Shown piece by piece: positions 10,415 to 20,639 of a DNA stretch of 64,000 bases. The stretch is taken from positions 2,648,501 to 2,712,500 of the forward strand of contig NC_080564.1 of NCBI RefSeq assembly GCF_030253575.1. Reading direction: 5' to 3'. Made by a program: the position numbers and the translations under genes. Every line of letters starts with the position of its first letter. Within the stretch, counting starts at the first letter, position 1. The notes below the pieces were generated by a model. The model was given only the letters and a program-made list of their open reading frames with translations. It had not been told where the DNA came from and did no database searches. Origin of the DNA: Rhododendron vialii (Eukaryota; Streptophyta; Magnoliopsida; Ericales; Ericaceae).

Positions 10415-11457
10415 TCTCACAAGTTGAAAGTGACCTAAAAACGAGGAAAAATACCAAATCTCCATGCACATTGTCCTTTTTTTTAATCAACACCATACAC
10501 ATATTATCCTTTGACGAGGGGGAAAGGAATGATCGACATTGCCTGCTGAAAGAAATTGACGTGCGCTAGAGTCCAAATCCTATGAAAATGATATACGTAG
10601 AAAATTGTGCCTTGTTTAAGGGCAGCGGATTTTGGACTCTAATTATTATCTCATTTTTTTAATTATTACTCTCATTTTTTCTCTAATCATTACACATATT
10701 TTCAATTATTACTCTGTTTTTCTCTATACTTATTATCTATAAATCCAAATCTAAATCCAAAATTCCAAAACGAACGGGTCGTCATGTTTTTAACTTTTGC
10801 ATGCATCCTTCCAAAAAAAAACAAGAAACTTTGCATGCGTGCATGTTGTTTTACATTTCATGGAAAAAATGCAAAAAATGTCTATTCCAAAAAACCAAGA
10901 AACTTAATTTGCTTGCATGCGTGTTGTTTTACACAAGGGCGGCGGAACCAGGAATTTATTTCGTCCTGGGCTAACCAAAATTTATATATGTGAACCAAAA
11001 AGAAGGCAAACTCATATATAAATATATAAATGTTTAAAAATAAACAAAACAAAAGTGTTTTTCCTCCCTTTTTATTTTGTTGTTCGATTAGAGTATGTAC
11101 ACCAGAGCAGCAAAAATAAAATATTAGCTATCATAGCAACCTAAAACTGAGAAAATCCACCTAAAGCAATTAGATAAAAGCTTAGATAAAATACATTTCG
11201 CTACAATACTTTGGTATATATACTGAACGACTGTTCATCAACAATTTCTTTTATATTATTTTTCACTTCTCTCTCTTGATTTCTCTTATATTATTAAACA
11301 GCCTCAAAAAATTTAAGTGCTTCAATTTTTCATTCATTTGAATCATTTCAAGATCTTATTTTTCTGATTATAATATTCTAAATTGTTATAATTAATTTTA
11401 ACCATATTTTTAAATATATAAACTATCTAAAAAAATCAAGTACTCCATTTTTTTAAT

Positions 11458-11690
11458 CCGTTTGAATCAGTACGAAGATCTTATTTTTCTGATCATATTG
11501 TTCTAGAATGTCATAATTAATATTTGCATCTAGAACTCTCATAATCAAGTATCTACCCTATAAAGTCTCAAATAAAGAGTAGATACTTGATTTCAAAAGC
11601 CCTAAAAACAAAAATTAATTATGACAATTTATGATAAAATGATCAAACAAATAAGATCTTCACGCCGTTCAAACGAATGGTGGATTGAGC
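11458..11690. repeat. Large hairpin inside the hAT-type element
   Basis: Arms include CGAAGATCTTATTTTTCTGA and, inverted, AATAAGATCTTCACG. The inner stem ATCAAGTATCTAC pairs with GTAGATACTTGAT around 11547-11592. A further direct copy of the arm lies near 11335-11400. Confidence 0.75.
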
Positions 11691-11754
11691 TAGGCTGGGG
11701 AGGATGGTGTATTGGGCTAAATTCACTTGGACTGAAACTTTACACATAATTTAT

Positions 11755-11977
11755 TACTCCCTCCGTCCCTTTTTAAGTGTCCTGCTTCGTAACTCCAATT
11801 TATTAAAAAGACATCATCATTACACTTTTACTCACTAACTTTTCAAAATAAAATATATTTTTAGGGACAAAATAGACAATACACTAATTTTTACCCCCCT
11901 AACTTTACAAAATAGACACTTATTAAAAGACAGCCCAAAATAGAATACTAGACATAAAAAAAGGGACGGAGGGAGTA
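11755..11977. mobile_element. Stowaway MITE with TA target duplication
   Basis: Perfect inverted ends CTCCCTCCGTCCCTTTTT and AAAAAGGGACGGAGGGAG enclose 219 bp flanked by TA on each side (11755-11756, 11976-11977). Inner words AAGTGTC and GACACTT-like also pair. Clean termini suggest a younger element than the other Stowaway copies. Confidence 0.9.
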
Positions 11978-12489
11978 TTTATTTTTAATTCTTCGGAATT
12001 GCACCTAGGCTATAGCCTAGTGGAGCCTAAGCGTAGTACCACCCTTGGTTTTACATGACATCTTCATGGAAAAATAGCTAAAACTGTGTATTGACATCTA
12101 TAAAAAGTGCATAGATATCTGTTAAAGTGTATTAATATCTGTGAAAACGATATACTCCGTATATTGGAGTTCTAGCCATTTTGTCTTTATATGTGTATTA
12201 TCTCTCCAGTAGATCCAAAATCGGGTACTTTAATTATATATCTTCCATGTTTTATTTGTCCTACCAATTTTCCCATTTCATTTGATCCACTTACCAAACC
12301 CTTAGCTAGGGGTAGGCATGCTGAGACTTAAATTCGAAATCTCCTACCTACTACTCCATATGAAATTTTGCTCGACTTTGATAATACCACTCCATGTGAA
12401 ATCTTGCGCGGCTTTAATCAAAGCAGAGCCCTCGCTAATCTGCAGTATGATCAGTGTCAATTGACCCGAACACCTTGAGTTAATTATCA

Positions 12490-12490
12490 G

Positions 12491-12528
<38 letters not shown>
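12490..12528. repeat. (AT)n microsatellite
   Basis: About 19 uninterrupted AT units, followed by CA/TA-rich sequence, directly left of a foldback element. Confidence 0.95.
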
Positions 12529-12538
<10 letters not shown>

Positions 12539-12546
12539 ATACATAT

Positions 12547-12899
12547 AGTCCGGATCCTATAAGGGATTCCGCATGGTGCTACAGTGCGGACCTCCCATTG
12601 TCCGAGCAAATTTCGATGATCCGAGCTGCTCAAAGTGATCAAAACGTGATTTTAAAGGTACTCTTAAGAAATCAGCAAAAAAAATGATCGGAAAGGACTT
12701 GATCCGAACAGCTTTTTATTGAATGGTTCAGTAAAAAACTGCTCGGATCAAGCCCTTCCTGATCATTTTTTTGCTGATTTCTGAGAAATACCCTTAAAAC
12801 CAAGTTCTACACACTTTAAGCGACTCGGATCATCGAAATTTTGTCGGAAAAGGAGAGTCCCGCACCGTAGCACTGTGCGGGATCCCTCATTGGATCCGT
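12547..12899. mobile_element. Foldback element, family B, copy 1
   Basis: About 353 bp, nearly palindromic. Ends AGTCCGGATCC and GGATCCGTA, then GCAC..GTGCGG blocks, then CGATGATCCGAGC / GCGACTCGGATCATCG, and a centre with GAACAGCTTTTTATTG and CAGTAAAAAACTG. Flanked by TA-rich DNA. No coding capacity. Confidence 0.85.
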
Positions 12900-13017
12900 A
12901 ATGTATATGTATATATAATCCACTTACCTAATGGAACATTTTGTATGCACTATATTATATATCTTCCTCTCACTAGTCACAAAGATGGTCCTAGTCTCGA
13001 AAAATTATACTATGCCC

Positions 13018-13085
13018 CAAGGGCATAGCCACACTGAAATGTGTGGTGCAGGAAGCCCCGGGGCACCACGTGGCTATGCCCGGGG
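13018..13085. repeat. Short GC-rich palindrome
   Basis: GGGCATAGCCAC (about 13021-13032) pairs with GTGGCTATGCCC (about 13069-13080), with GGGGC/GCCCC blocks between. A small foldback in AT-rich surroundings. Confidence 0.65.
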
Positions 13086-13213
13086 ACATGGAATAATCTC
13101 TCCCTAGTCTCATAGCGATTCAGGTCATCATCAACTTCTTGTCAATATACCCTACGCAGTGGACAGATCAAACCATGACTCATAAAGGCCCAGCTCGAAA
13201 GACCGAATACTTA

Positions 13214-13452
13214 GGCCCCGTTCCAGAACACCTTCTTAAAAAATAAGTACTTATTTCACATTTTCAAATTCAAAAATAATGTAAATAAAAAAGAATCTTT
13301 TAATTTTTTTTGCACCGTATTAAAGATCTCGATGAAATCTATAAAATAATATCCATATTGGTAGAAAAATTATTTGCGTAAGCACGTGATTTTTAAGCTT
13401 TAAATTGTCTTCTTAAAAAATAAGTACTTATTTTCCTTTCCGGAACGGAGCC
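13214..13452. mobile_element. hAT-type MITE, family E, forward copy
   Basis: Left GGCCCCGTTCCAGAACACC and right TTTCCGGAACGGAGCC are inverted ends, each followed inward by AAAAAATAAGTACTTATTT. CTTAG or TTAG words flank both sides. The inverse copy lies at 17185-17425. Confidence 0.75.
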
Positions 13453-13459
13453 TTAGATG

Positions 13460-14716
13460 GCACGACTAAATTAAATACTCTCTCTCTCAGTCGTTTGATC
13501 TCGTGTTGGACGACAACTTGGCCACACGTATTAAAAAGTATACTGGAAATAAATAACTCAATCAAATTTCTCTCTGTCTAATGAATTGGACAATGCCTCT
13601 TTGTTTCTTTAATTATAAGCGGATGTCTGAGCCAGTTTACACACACATCGATCAATTTTGAGATCTTGAGTTTCTAAACGATTGGCCGGACAAACCCTTT
13701 AGTGGTTCACTGGCCCCGAGATTTGAAATGTTTAAATTCCGTGAGAATCGTATATGCGATCTTGTAGACGATAAACACTTATTGTTTTTCTCGTTTTTAC
13801 TTGGACCAACCCCTTTTTTTGTTTTTTTGGAACAACCCCTTGGGGTTGCCAGACTACCTAGCTACATTCGCGCTTTGTACATCATCAAGACAACAAACAG
13901 CATAGCTAGTTTTCTTTAATATGTTAACTGATTTTTCCTTCCCCATGATCTCACCATCAATTAAGGTGGGCAGTCATGAGTCTACTTTGCAAGCTGGATG
14001 TACATACTTTTATGGTCCAGGACGGTTGGCTCCAGCTTTGTCAAATAAATCGCCACCAATGTCCAATTTGACTTATTAAATTCTTTGCAAAGGAAGTCCA
14101 TGAAACTCTCAACCATCGTTTTTCTAGCCAAAAGCCAAAAAATTCCTTACATCAAAGCTTTAATTAAGTAAAAGTATCGGAACACGTAACGGTACAGAGC
14201 ATATCGAATTTATGATACGTAATGAGAATTGATTGTAGTGGTCGTAAATTTTTAAAATTCATTTTTTTTTAAAAGAAGAGTAAATTTTAAAACGCCTATC
14301 ACCTGTAACGGCTGTGGCCTGTGAACCGATCCATGAAACATAAACGGATTGATACGTTACGAGAACGGGCTGATACACACGTCACATTTGATTTTCTATA
14401 TCACCGGTGCATTCGGGTATAATGGCATAGGCTAAAAACATTATGTGTCGGTCGATAGACTCGATACGATATGTAATGGCTTCTGTTTAAAACTTTGCCT
14501 TAGAGTTACCGATAGTTTATCATCTGACCTATCACTCAAGAACCTTGATTAGTCGAAGTACAACGTAAAGTGGTTTGGATATTCGGTGATTAAAAAAATG
14601 TAGTTAAGAATTGTTTAAGATCTTCCTCAAAGTGAAACTCTTCTGTGAAATCATATCTTTTCTACTCCGTGTTCATCTGAAAAATAACGTTTATTACATG
14701 ATTTTAGTACGTTGTT
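13460..14716. other. Intergenic, mostly unassigned
   Basis: No gene seen. At 14170-14500 words built on CGATACG / GTAACGG recur (CACGTAACGG, GATACGTAATG, CGATACGATATG), a low-grade repeat seen again near 58300-58470. Confidence 0.4.
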
Positions 14717-15061
14717 TCATATGAGGTGGTTCTTATTTTAGTTAAAATGCGAACCTCCACATTTCTTTCATTTGTTGATCGAATTTTGATGATCCGAGCC
14801 GCTCAATGTGATCAGAACATGATTTTAAAGGTACCCGCGAGAAATTAGCAAAAACAAAAACCCGGGAAGGGCTTGATCTGAACAGTTTGTTATTGAACAA
14901 TTCAATAAAAAAACTGCTCAAATCAAGCCATTCCCGTTCTTTTTTTTTGCCGATTTCTCGCGAGTACCTTTAAAATCACGTTCTTAATACATTGAGTGAC
15001 TCTGATCATCGAAATTCGATCGAGAAAGGGGAGTCCGCATTTTAAGAGGTCCTCATTTGAA
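14717..15061. mobile_element. Foldback element, family B-related, copy 2
   Basis: Ends ATGAGG and CCTCAT, then AAATGCG / CGCATTT, then the same GATGATCCGAGCCGCTCAA, GATTTTAAAGGTACC and GAACAGT/ACTGCTC arms as copies 1 and 3. The outer ends differ from those copies, so it is a sister subfamily. Confidence 0.75.
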
Positions 15062-15064
15062 ACT

Positions 15065-15160
15065 TTTTTTTTTGCTGATTTGTCGCTGGTACTTTTAAAA
15101 TCACGTTCTGATTACATTGAGCAGCTCAGATCATCGAAATTCGATCGGGAACTTTGGGGT
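15065..15160. mobile_element. Half element of family B (fragment)
   Basis: One arm only: TTTTTTTGCTGATTT, GGTACTTTTAAAATCACG, CATTGAGCAGCTCAGATCAT, CGATCGGGAA. It is joined directly to the preceding copy. Another such fragment is at about 16280-16345. Confidence 0.7.
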
Positions 15161-15212
15161 GTTTTTTTAAATATTTCTTTAGGTATTTTCGGAACCGCCC
15201 CGATATATATAC

Positions 15213-15567
15213 AGTCCGGATCCAATGAGGGATCTCGCACAGTGCTACCGTGCGGGACTCCCTTTTTCCAATCGAATTGCGACGATCCGAGCCGCTCAAA
15301 ATGATCATAACGTGATTTTAAGGGTACTCAGGAGAAATCAGCAAAAAAGATAATCGGAAAGGGCTTGATCCGAACAATTTTTTATTGAACAGTTCAGTAA
15401 AAAACTGCTCGAATCAAACCCTTCCCGATCATTTTTTTTGCTGATTTCTCGTGGGTACCCTTAAAATCACGTTCTGCAAACTTTGAGCGGCTCGAATCGT
15501 CGCAATTCGATCGGAAAAGGGGAGTCCCGCACCGTAAGGCCGTGCGGGATCCTTCATTGGATCCGGA
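15213..15567. mobile_element. Foldback element, family B, copy 3
   Basis: About 355 bp, ends AGTCCGGATCCAATGAGG and CTTCATTGGATCCGGAT, then CGCACAGTGCTACCGTGCGG-like stems, GACGATCCGAGCCGCTCAAA arms and the CAGTAAAAAACTG centre. It sits between TA-rich microsatellites, as does copy 1, suggesting preference for TA repeats. Confidence 0.85.
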
Positions 15568-15742
15568 TTATATATATATATATATAGTCCTTTCCTTTGG
15601 TTTTGATTTTAGTATACATGTCTGCCACCACTACGCGAAAATCTTGGGTCCGTCCCTTCCTCTCTCCTATATATTTTTGTTTTTTCGTTAAGTTTGTATA
15701 AATAACCTGATCGAGAGGTCACTTATTTCAGGTGTGAAAAGG

Positions 15743-16197
15743 GGGGCAGAGTGATATCAAATAGAGTCCTACTACACACACAGCAGATCGGTGCACAGAT
15801 TGTGCAAAGATTTCGTTGTGGGGCCCACCACGGGTTTCACACAAATCATCCGAGCCGTTCAGTAAATGCAAAACATTTTTTCAATAGTTCCCGTAAAAAA
15901 TAACTTCAATCCGATACCTATAGGTGCTTCATCCAACCATCTAACTTTTCATTCAAATTTTTGGATAATTAAAAGTTATATAGTTGGATCGAGCACATAT
16001 AGGTATCGAATTGAGCTAATTTTTTGAAAGGACCCTTGAAAAATGTTTCACATTTAATGAACGGCTCGGATGATTTGTGTGAGACCCGTGGTGGGCCCCA
16101 CAACAAAATCTGTGCACAAATCTGCTGTGTGTGTAGACATTATGAATAAAATATGGACGGCTACTCCAAAGTATGCGGGGCAGAGTGATATCAAATA
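15743..16197. mobile_element. Foldback element, family C, with 21 bp direct repeats outside
   Basis: Arms of over 120 bp: CTACACACACAGCAGAT at 15772 and its inverse ending at 16136, continuing through GTGGGGCCCACCACGGGT and CAAATCATCCGAGCCGTTCA. A 21 bp direct repeat beginning GGGGCAGAGTGATATC lies outside each arm (15743-15763 and 16177-16197). Too long and offset for a simple target duplication. Confidence 0.8.
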
Positions 16198-16310
16198 TGG
16201 ACGGCTACTCCAAAAGTATGTGGTCAATTTCTTGCCGGTATTCTTAAAATTATGGACGGCTACTCCAAAAGTATGTGGTCAATTTCTCGCGGGTACCTTT
16301 AAAATTACGT
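16150..16310. repeat. Three-unit tandem repeat, about 45-55 bp
   Basis: ATGGACGGCTACTCCAAA starts each unit at about 16153, 16197 and 16252. Units 2 and 3 continue AGTATGTGGTCAATTTCT and CTTAAAATT / TTTAAAATT; unit 1 holds the direct repeat of the family C flank. The third unit runs into a family B fragment. Confidence 0.8.
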
Positions 16311-16349
16311 TCTGATTACATTGAGCTGCTCGATCATCAAATTTAAGCT

Positions 16350-17180
16350 CTTAAATAATCAAAACTAGCAATTTTTTATCAATAACCTATTTCCTTAGTC
16401 AAGTACATATCATTACACAAAACTTTCTATTTTTTCCATTTCAACATGTTTTTAAGAAAAATACTTTTAAAAACTTTTTTTTTTTTTTTGCAAAAATTGT
16501 TTTTCCAAAACTTTTTTTTTTTGCGAAAATGTTTGTTAATAAAAACTGTTTTTTTTTTTTGCAACAAAAACAGTTTTTTATTAAAAGTTTTTTTTTTCAA
16601 AAACTGTTCTTTTTAAAAATAAAACTATTTTTCAAAAACTGTTTTTTCTAAAAAAAATTTCCGTAAGGGAATTAATTTCTACACTTTCTTTTTAGATATC
16701 CACACTCCTTTTTTATCTTTTAGCCAAAAAAATTCATACACTTTCAACACTAAAATTTAAAAAAGAGTGTGATTATCAAAAAAAGGAGTATAGAAATCAA
16801 TTCCCTTTCCAAAAAATTATTTTCAAAAAAATTACCTGATTATTTTAAATCAAAGTTTTCAAAAAATTATTTTCTCTTTTTCTAATAACCTGATTTTATT
16901 AGTTTGAATACTATTTTAAAAAATTGTTTAATATGTCACAATTTTCAAATTTTTATAAGTTGAAAAAGTGATGTGGCAAGTTTTGGTTATTCAATATTGA
17001 TTGTACTATTGTGGACCTCTACATTGTTAACTTTAACAACTCCTTAAATAAATAACCAAAAGATGATATGACAACTTTCGATTATTGACTTTTGATTATT
17101 CCACTGCAGATGCTCTTGCTACTTATTTTCCTACAGTGATTTAATTTCTCAACAAGTTGATGACATCCTTATCAACAATG
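16350..17180. other. Poly(T)/poly(A)-rich intergenic DNA
   Basis: Many runs of T or A of 8-14 bases and inverted words such as AAAAACTGTTTTT. Looks like eroded MITE sequence. No gene. Confidence 0.5.
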
Positions 17181-17184
17181 ACTC

Positions 17185-17425
17185 TCTTCCAGAAAGCCGA
17201 ATAAGTACTTATTTTTTAAAAAGACAATTTTAAGCTCAAAAATAATAGGCTTATTGAAATCTAAAAATATTCAATATGGATCTTGTTTAAGAGATCTCAA
17301 TGAGATCTTTAATACGGTGCAAAAAAAATTAAAAATTTATTTTTCGTTTACATTATTTTTGAGTTTGAAAATGTGAAATAAGTACTTATTTTTTAAGAAG
17401 GTGTTCTGGAACAGGCTCTAAGCTT
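17185..17425. mobile_element. hAT-type MITE, family E, inverse copy
   Basis: Reads as the reverse complement of 13214-13452: AATAAGTACTTATTTTTTAA near both ends, AAGAGATCTCAATGAGATCT inside, right end GGTGTTCTGGAACAGGCTC. The left end is degraded. Confidence 0.7.
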
Positions 17426-18740
17426 CTTCTTTTTTTATAACCGGTTGTTCGGGTTCAGCTTGCGCGCATCTTGATTAATTTCGGGGCCTGAAATTAATTA
17501 ACGAACGGATAAACTCTCCAGTGGCTCCAAAATCGGGCAAACCTCCATCGACCCCAAAGTTTGGAATGTTTGGCCTCCAATCCGTGAGACTCGAACATAC
17601 AATCTCATAGAGAACAAACACTTATCTTATTGCTTAATTTTCTTACAGCGACTCTGAAAAGGGTGACTGTTATTAATGCAGAAAAGGGTCACGCCAAAGT
17701 TGTGTAATTTTCCTTCGTCAAGAAAGTCGGTGGAAAATCATCGATCCCCAACTTGTAATTAATGCAGAAAAATAAAGAAATAATAGTAACAAGAAGATAA
17801 AGAATATACTCTATGTGCTTTAATTTCTTAATAATCCAACAGAGTTGCTGAAAGAATATCTTCTTGCTTTCATACGCGTATGCAACCCCGCCTTGATTAA
17901 TCGCCTCGATTTCATCGAATTTGTATAGAGATTTGTAAAATTTGTACGAAAATTTATACTCCACTTTTAACATACTCCAACATTGATAATACTAAAGTTT
18001 TGTGTTCCTTTTCTCTTTCTTTCATTGAACTTTTTGTTGGCGGATTGTTATATACCCGGATCACTATTACCTCTCCAAGCCAAAGAATGGAAGAATGCCA
18101 TCCTATTCGTATTCCTGCGCAAAAAAAAAAAAACTCACACCGATTAAATATCCCAAAACCTATAGCAATGAGGCCGGCAAGTCAATCTCTAGTTCGTCAT
18201 TGGACCGTCACTACCGCCGCCTTCCTTCGACAGAGAACCATCATCACCACCACTATCAATCCCATTTCTCTATTAAGAAGCTAATTTCCACAATTTCTAC
18301 TTTGACAAGTCTAAAATGAGCATTACCAAGTAAGTTCGTAGTTGATTATTTTGACAATGTGTGAACCCATGATTTGGAAATTGTGAGAAAAAATCAGACT
18401 CCCCGTTGGAGCCAACATCTTAATGGAAGCCGACAACAGGCATTGCAGAAGACTACAAAGAGCACGAAAGCTACAAGATTTAACGGGTAGTTAATTTTCT
18501 TAAAAAAAGCCAACTTGGACCTCTTTTCTGTTTTTATTCAAATTTTAATCGGTAAAAGTCAATATTGCTAGAATAGTTAACACTATGGAGGAGGAGTTGA
18601 ACTCTTGGTCTCATTTCTTCAAGCACTAAAGTGCACCCCGTGAAGCTGTTGGGCCAAAGGCTTCTTGGCCGCGTTTGTTAGTTGCATCAAACTTTTGTGG
18701 ATGATTGTTTGAAAAATAAAAAATTATAATTGAAACTCAA
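17426..18740. other. Intergenic, nothing recognised
   Basis: Short open frames up to 94 codons on both strands lack family resemblance. An (A)n tract lies at 18120-18133. No gene is supported. Confidence 0.45.
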
Positions 18741-18749
18741 TTTTTCCAA

Positions 18750-18925
18750 AAAAAAAGATCCAAAAGTTTTTTTTCTTTGGTTTTTTTTTCATAATTTTTT
18801 ACTTTCCCGATTCCTCTCGTCAAGACTAAAACTAATTAATAATTCAAAAAAGTTTAACGCAAAATTTACAAACACGGAAAAAATATTGAATAAAGACACA
18901 CACACACAAAAAAAAAAAAAAAACC
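18750..18925. repeat. Family F foldback relic
   Basis: TCTCGTCAAGACTAA core, AATAATTCAAAAAAGTTTAACG and GAATAAAGACACA words match family F; ends in an (A)n run at 18908-18923. Confidence 0.5.
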
Positions 18926-18977
18926 TAAGTGGGAACTACCCCTAAAGTCATCTGTCTTGGGTGAGAAAGCATTAAAA

Positions 18978-19115
18978 TAGAATAACCAAACCAAATCGAG
19001 CCTTATGTCCCAATCACTTGGAGTCGCCTACATGAACCATTTTCCTCCATTGCGCTCTGTCATGGGCCACTTGTTCACACAAACTTACTATACTTATATC
19101 GTTGTGTACCATAGC
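18978..19115. mobile_element. RTE-type LINE 3' end fragment
   Basis: GAGCCTTATGTCCCAATCAC, TTGGAGTCGCCTACATGAAC and TTTTCCTCCATTGCGCTCTG match the conserved 3' region of plant RTE LINEs, as I recall it. A related stretch with (AAC)n and ATGTAGTCCCCAATCATTGG lies near 23790-23850. Confidence 0.55.
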
Positions 19116-19119
19116 ATCT

Positions 19120-20430
19120 AATGAAGATGAGAATTTTCATTGTAAACCAAAAGTTCCTTGATTACAGACTCTCTGGCCTCCAGGGTCGACTTGACTTTAG
19201 AAATTATAACAGACATTGACAGGATAGATCGACTTCAGACCATCCTTCGAAGAGGTTACATTAAATAGGGGCTGATCAACAGGCTTGACTAAAACTGGTT
19301 CGATCAGATAGAAGACCGAAAGAGACTTCAGCTGAGGAAAAGAACAACAATTGCGTGGTGCTCCATCGGCCGGAGAGTCAGAATATCGCCCAAGTTGATA
19401 GGATGAGGCTTGGTAAGCATAAGCTATTTAAGTAGGCTTGTGAAGGGTCGCTCAGTAGTAGAGCCTTAACTTTCCATTATATTAGTAAAGCGCTAGCACC
19501 CAATTTATAAAGAGGCTTTGAAGGGATGGGGGAAGGGAAGAAAACAAAAATGGTCACTCCTTTTAGGAGCAAATTCTCCCAATTAATATTAGGTGAGCGA
19601 ATACTTGCACAATAATTTATACAAATGAACACATTAATTTTTTCTTTTTATTTTCATCTAACAACCCACATTTTCCTTTGAGAATCCTCCTAAAAATATG
19701 TATTTCCTTCTTTACATCTCTAGAATATTTCAGAAATCTCCACACAAGTCTAGCATATAATTTTTTTATAATCTTGTAGAACATTCCAGAAGAAAAATAT
19801 ACAGTAATCCATTCTCATTTTTTATAAGTATTTTATCGAATGACATGATCTTGCAACAAAAAGTTAGATGGTTTGATTAAGCACGTAGAAATGTCGAATT
19901 GAGATCGTATATTTTTAATAAACGATTAAAATTTTAAAATGTTAGGAAATGGCTTTGACTATTGAAGTGGGACCTAGTATGGATTCTAAATAAAATAGAT
20001 AATGTTCACCATATTTTCAGTTTTTGACAAGTTTCTTGATATGTGCATAATTGTATTAGCTAGTTGGCTCAATTGTATAAAAGCAATATTGTTTGATTAA
20101 AGTAAAACTTAAATTATCAATTGAAAAAAAAAAAAACCCAAATAAATTGTTGTGGGGCCCGTGCCCCGGTGAACCTAGGGTGGCCCCGCCACTGCCTACT
20201 ATAACCTGCAGAAGGAAAGGCGTAGGGTTATATTCCCGTTAATTAACAGTTGCAATAATCTTATTTGTGCAAAATTCGTGGAGTTTGATGGAGAGATAAC
20301 GCTTAAAGGACGGATATTCATATTCAATTAATTATTAGGGTTTTGATTAGGAAATATATTTTTCATAACACTCATGTCTCAATCTTTAAAAGTACGATGC
20401 AATCATGAAATGTAATAATTTGAGAGTTAG
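19120..20430. other. Intergenic, mostly unassigned
   Basis: 19170-19470 is somewhat richer in GC, with no open frame, and may be an eroded retrotransposon. At 20150-20195 GTGGGGCCCGTGCCCCGGTG leads to GCCACTGCC, a hAT-style CAGTGGCGG terminus also seen at 49312-49385. Confidence 0.4.
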
Positions 20431-20444
20431 AACTAGCCAACGGG

Positions 20445-20630
20445 CTTGTTGCCCAATGATTCTCCCTCACCTATTTCACATGAAAATTAAAGGTTCCATT
20501 CTCGTCAGGAGCTCGAGTGCTTGGTGTGGTGGTTAATGCCTTTCGGGCTTGCCCCACTTATATGCCGCTTAGCGGTACCTCTTTCCCATTCCCTTAAGAG
20601 TTGGCTAATCATTTATCGTATGAAAAAAAA
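20445..20630 (+). mobile_element. SINE-like element
   Basis: A tRNA-like A box (GGCTTGTTGCCCAATGATTC) is followed by a degenerate B box (AAGGTTCCATTCTCG), a short body and a poly(A) tail at 20622-20631. Order and spacing fit a plant SINE. Target duplications were not resolved. Confidence 0.45.
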
Positions 20631-20639
20631 AAGTTGAAG

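Larger units (their letters stand above)
10926..12055. mobile_element. Non-autonomous hAT-type element, 1114 bp, with nested Stowaway
   Basis: An exact 8 bp direct repeat GTTTTACA (10926-10933 and 12048-12055) flanks an element starting CAAGGGCGGCGGAAC and ending GTACCACCCTTG, inverted ends of hAT style. It contains an internal palindrome at about 11458-11690 and a Stowaway MITE at 11757-11975, and no long open frame. The nesting shows that the Stowaway came later. Confidence 0.8.

Noticed and set aside
14996..15308. 102-codon plus and 60-codon minus frames
   Set aside because: Lie across foldback transposon arms and a junction of elements; no domain.
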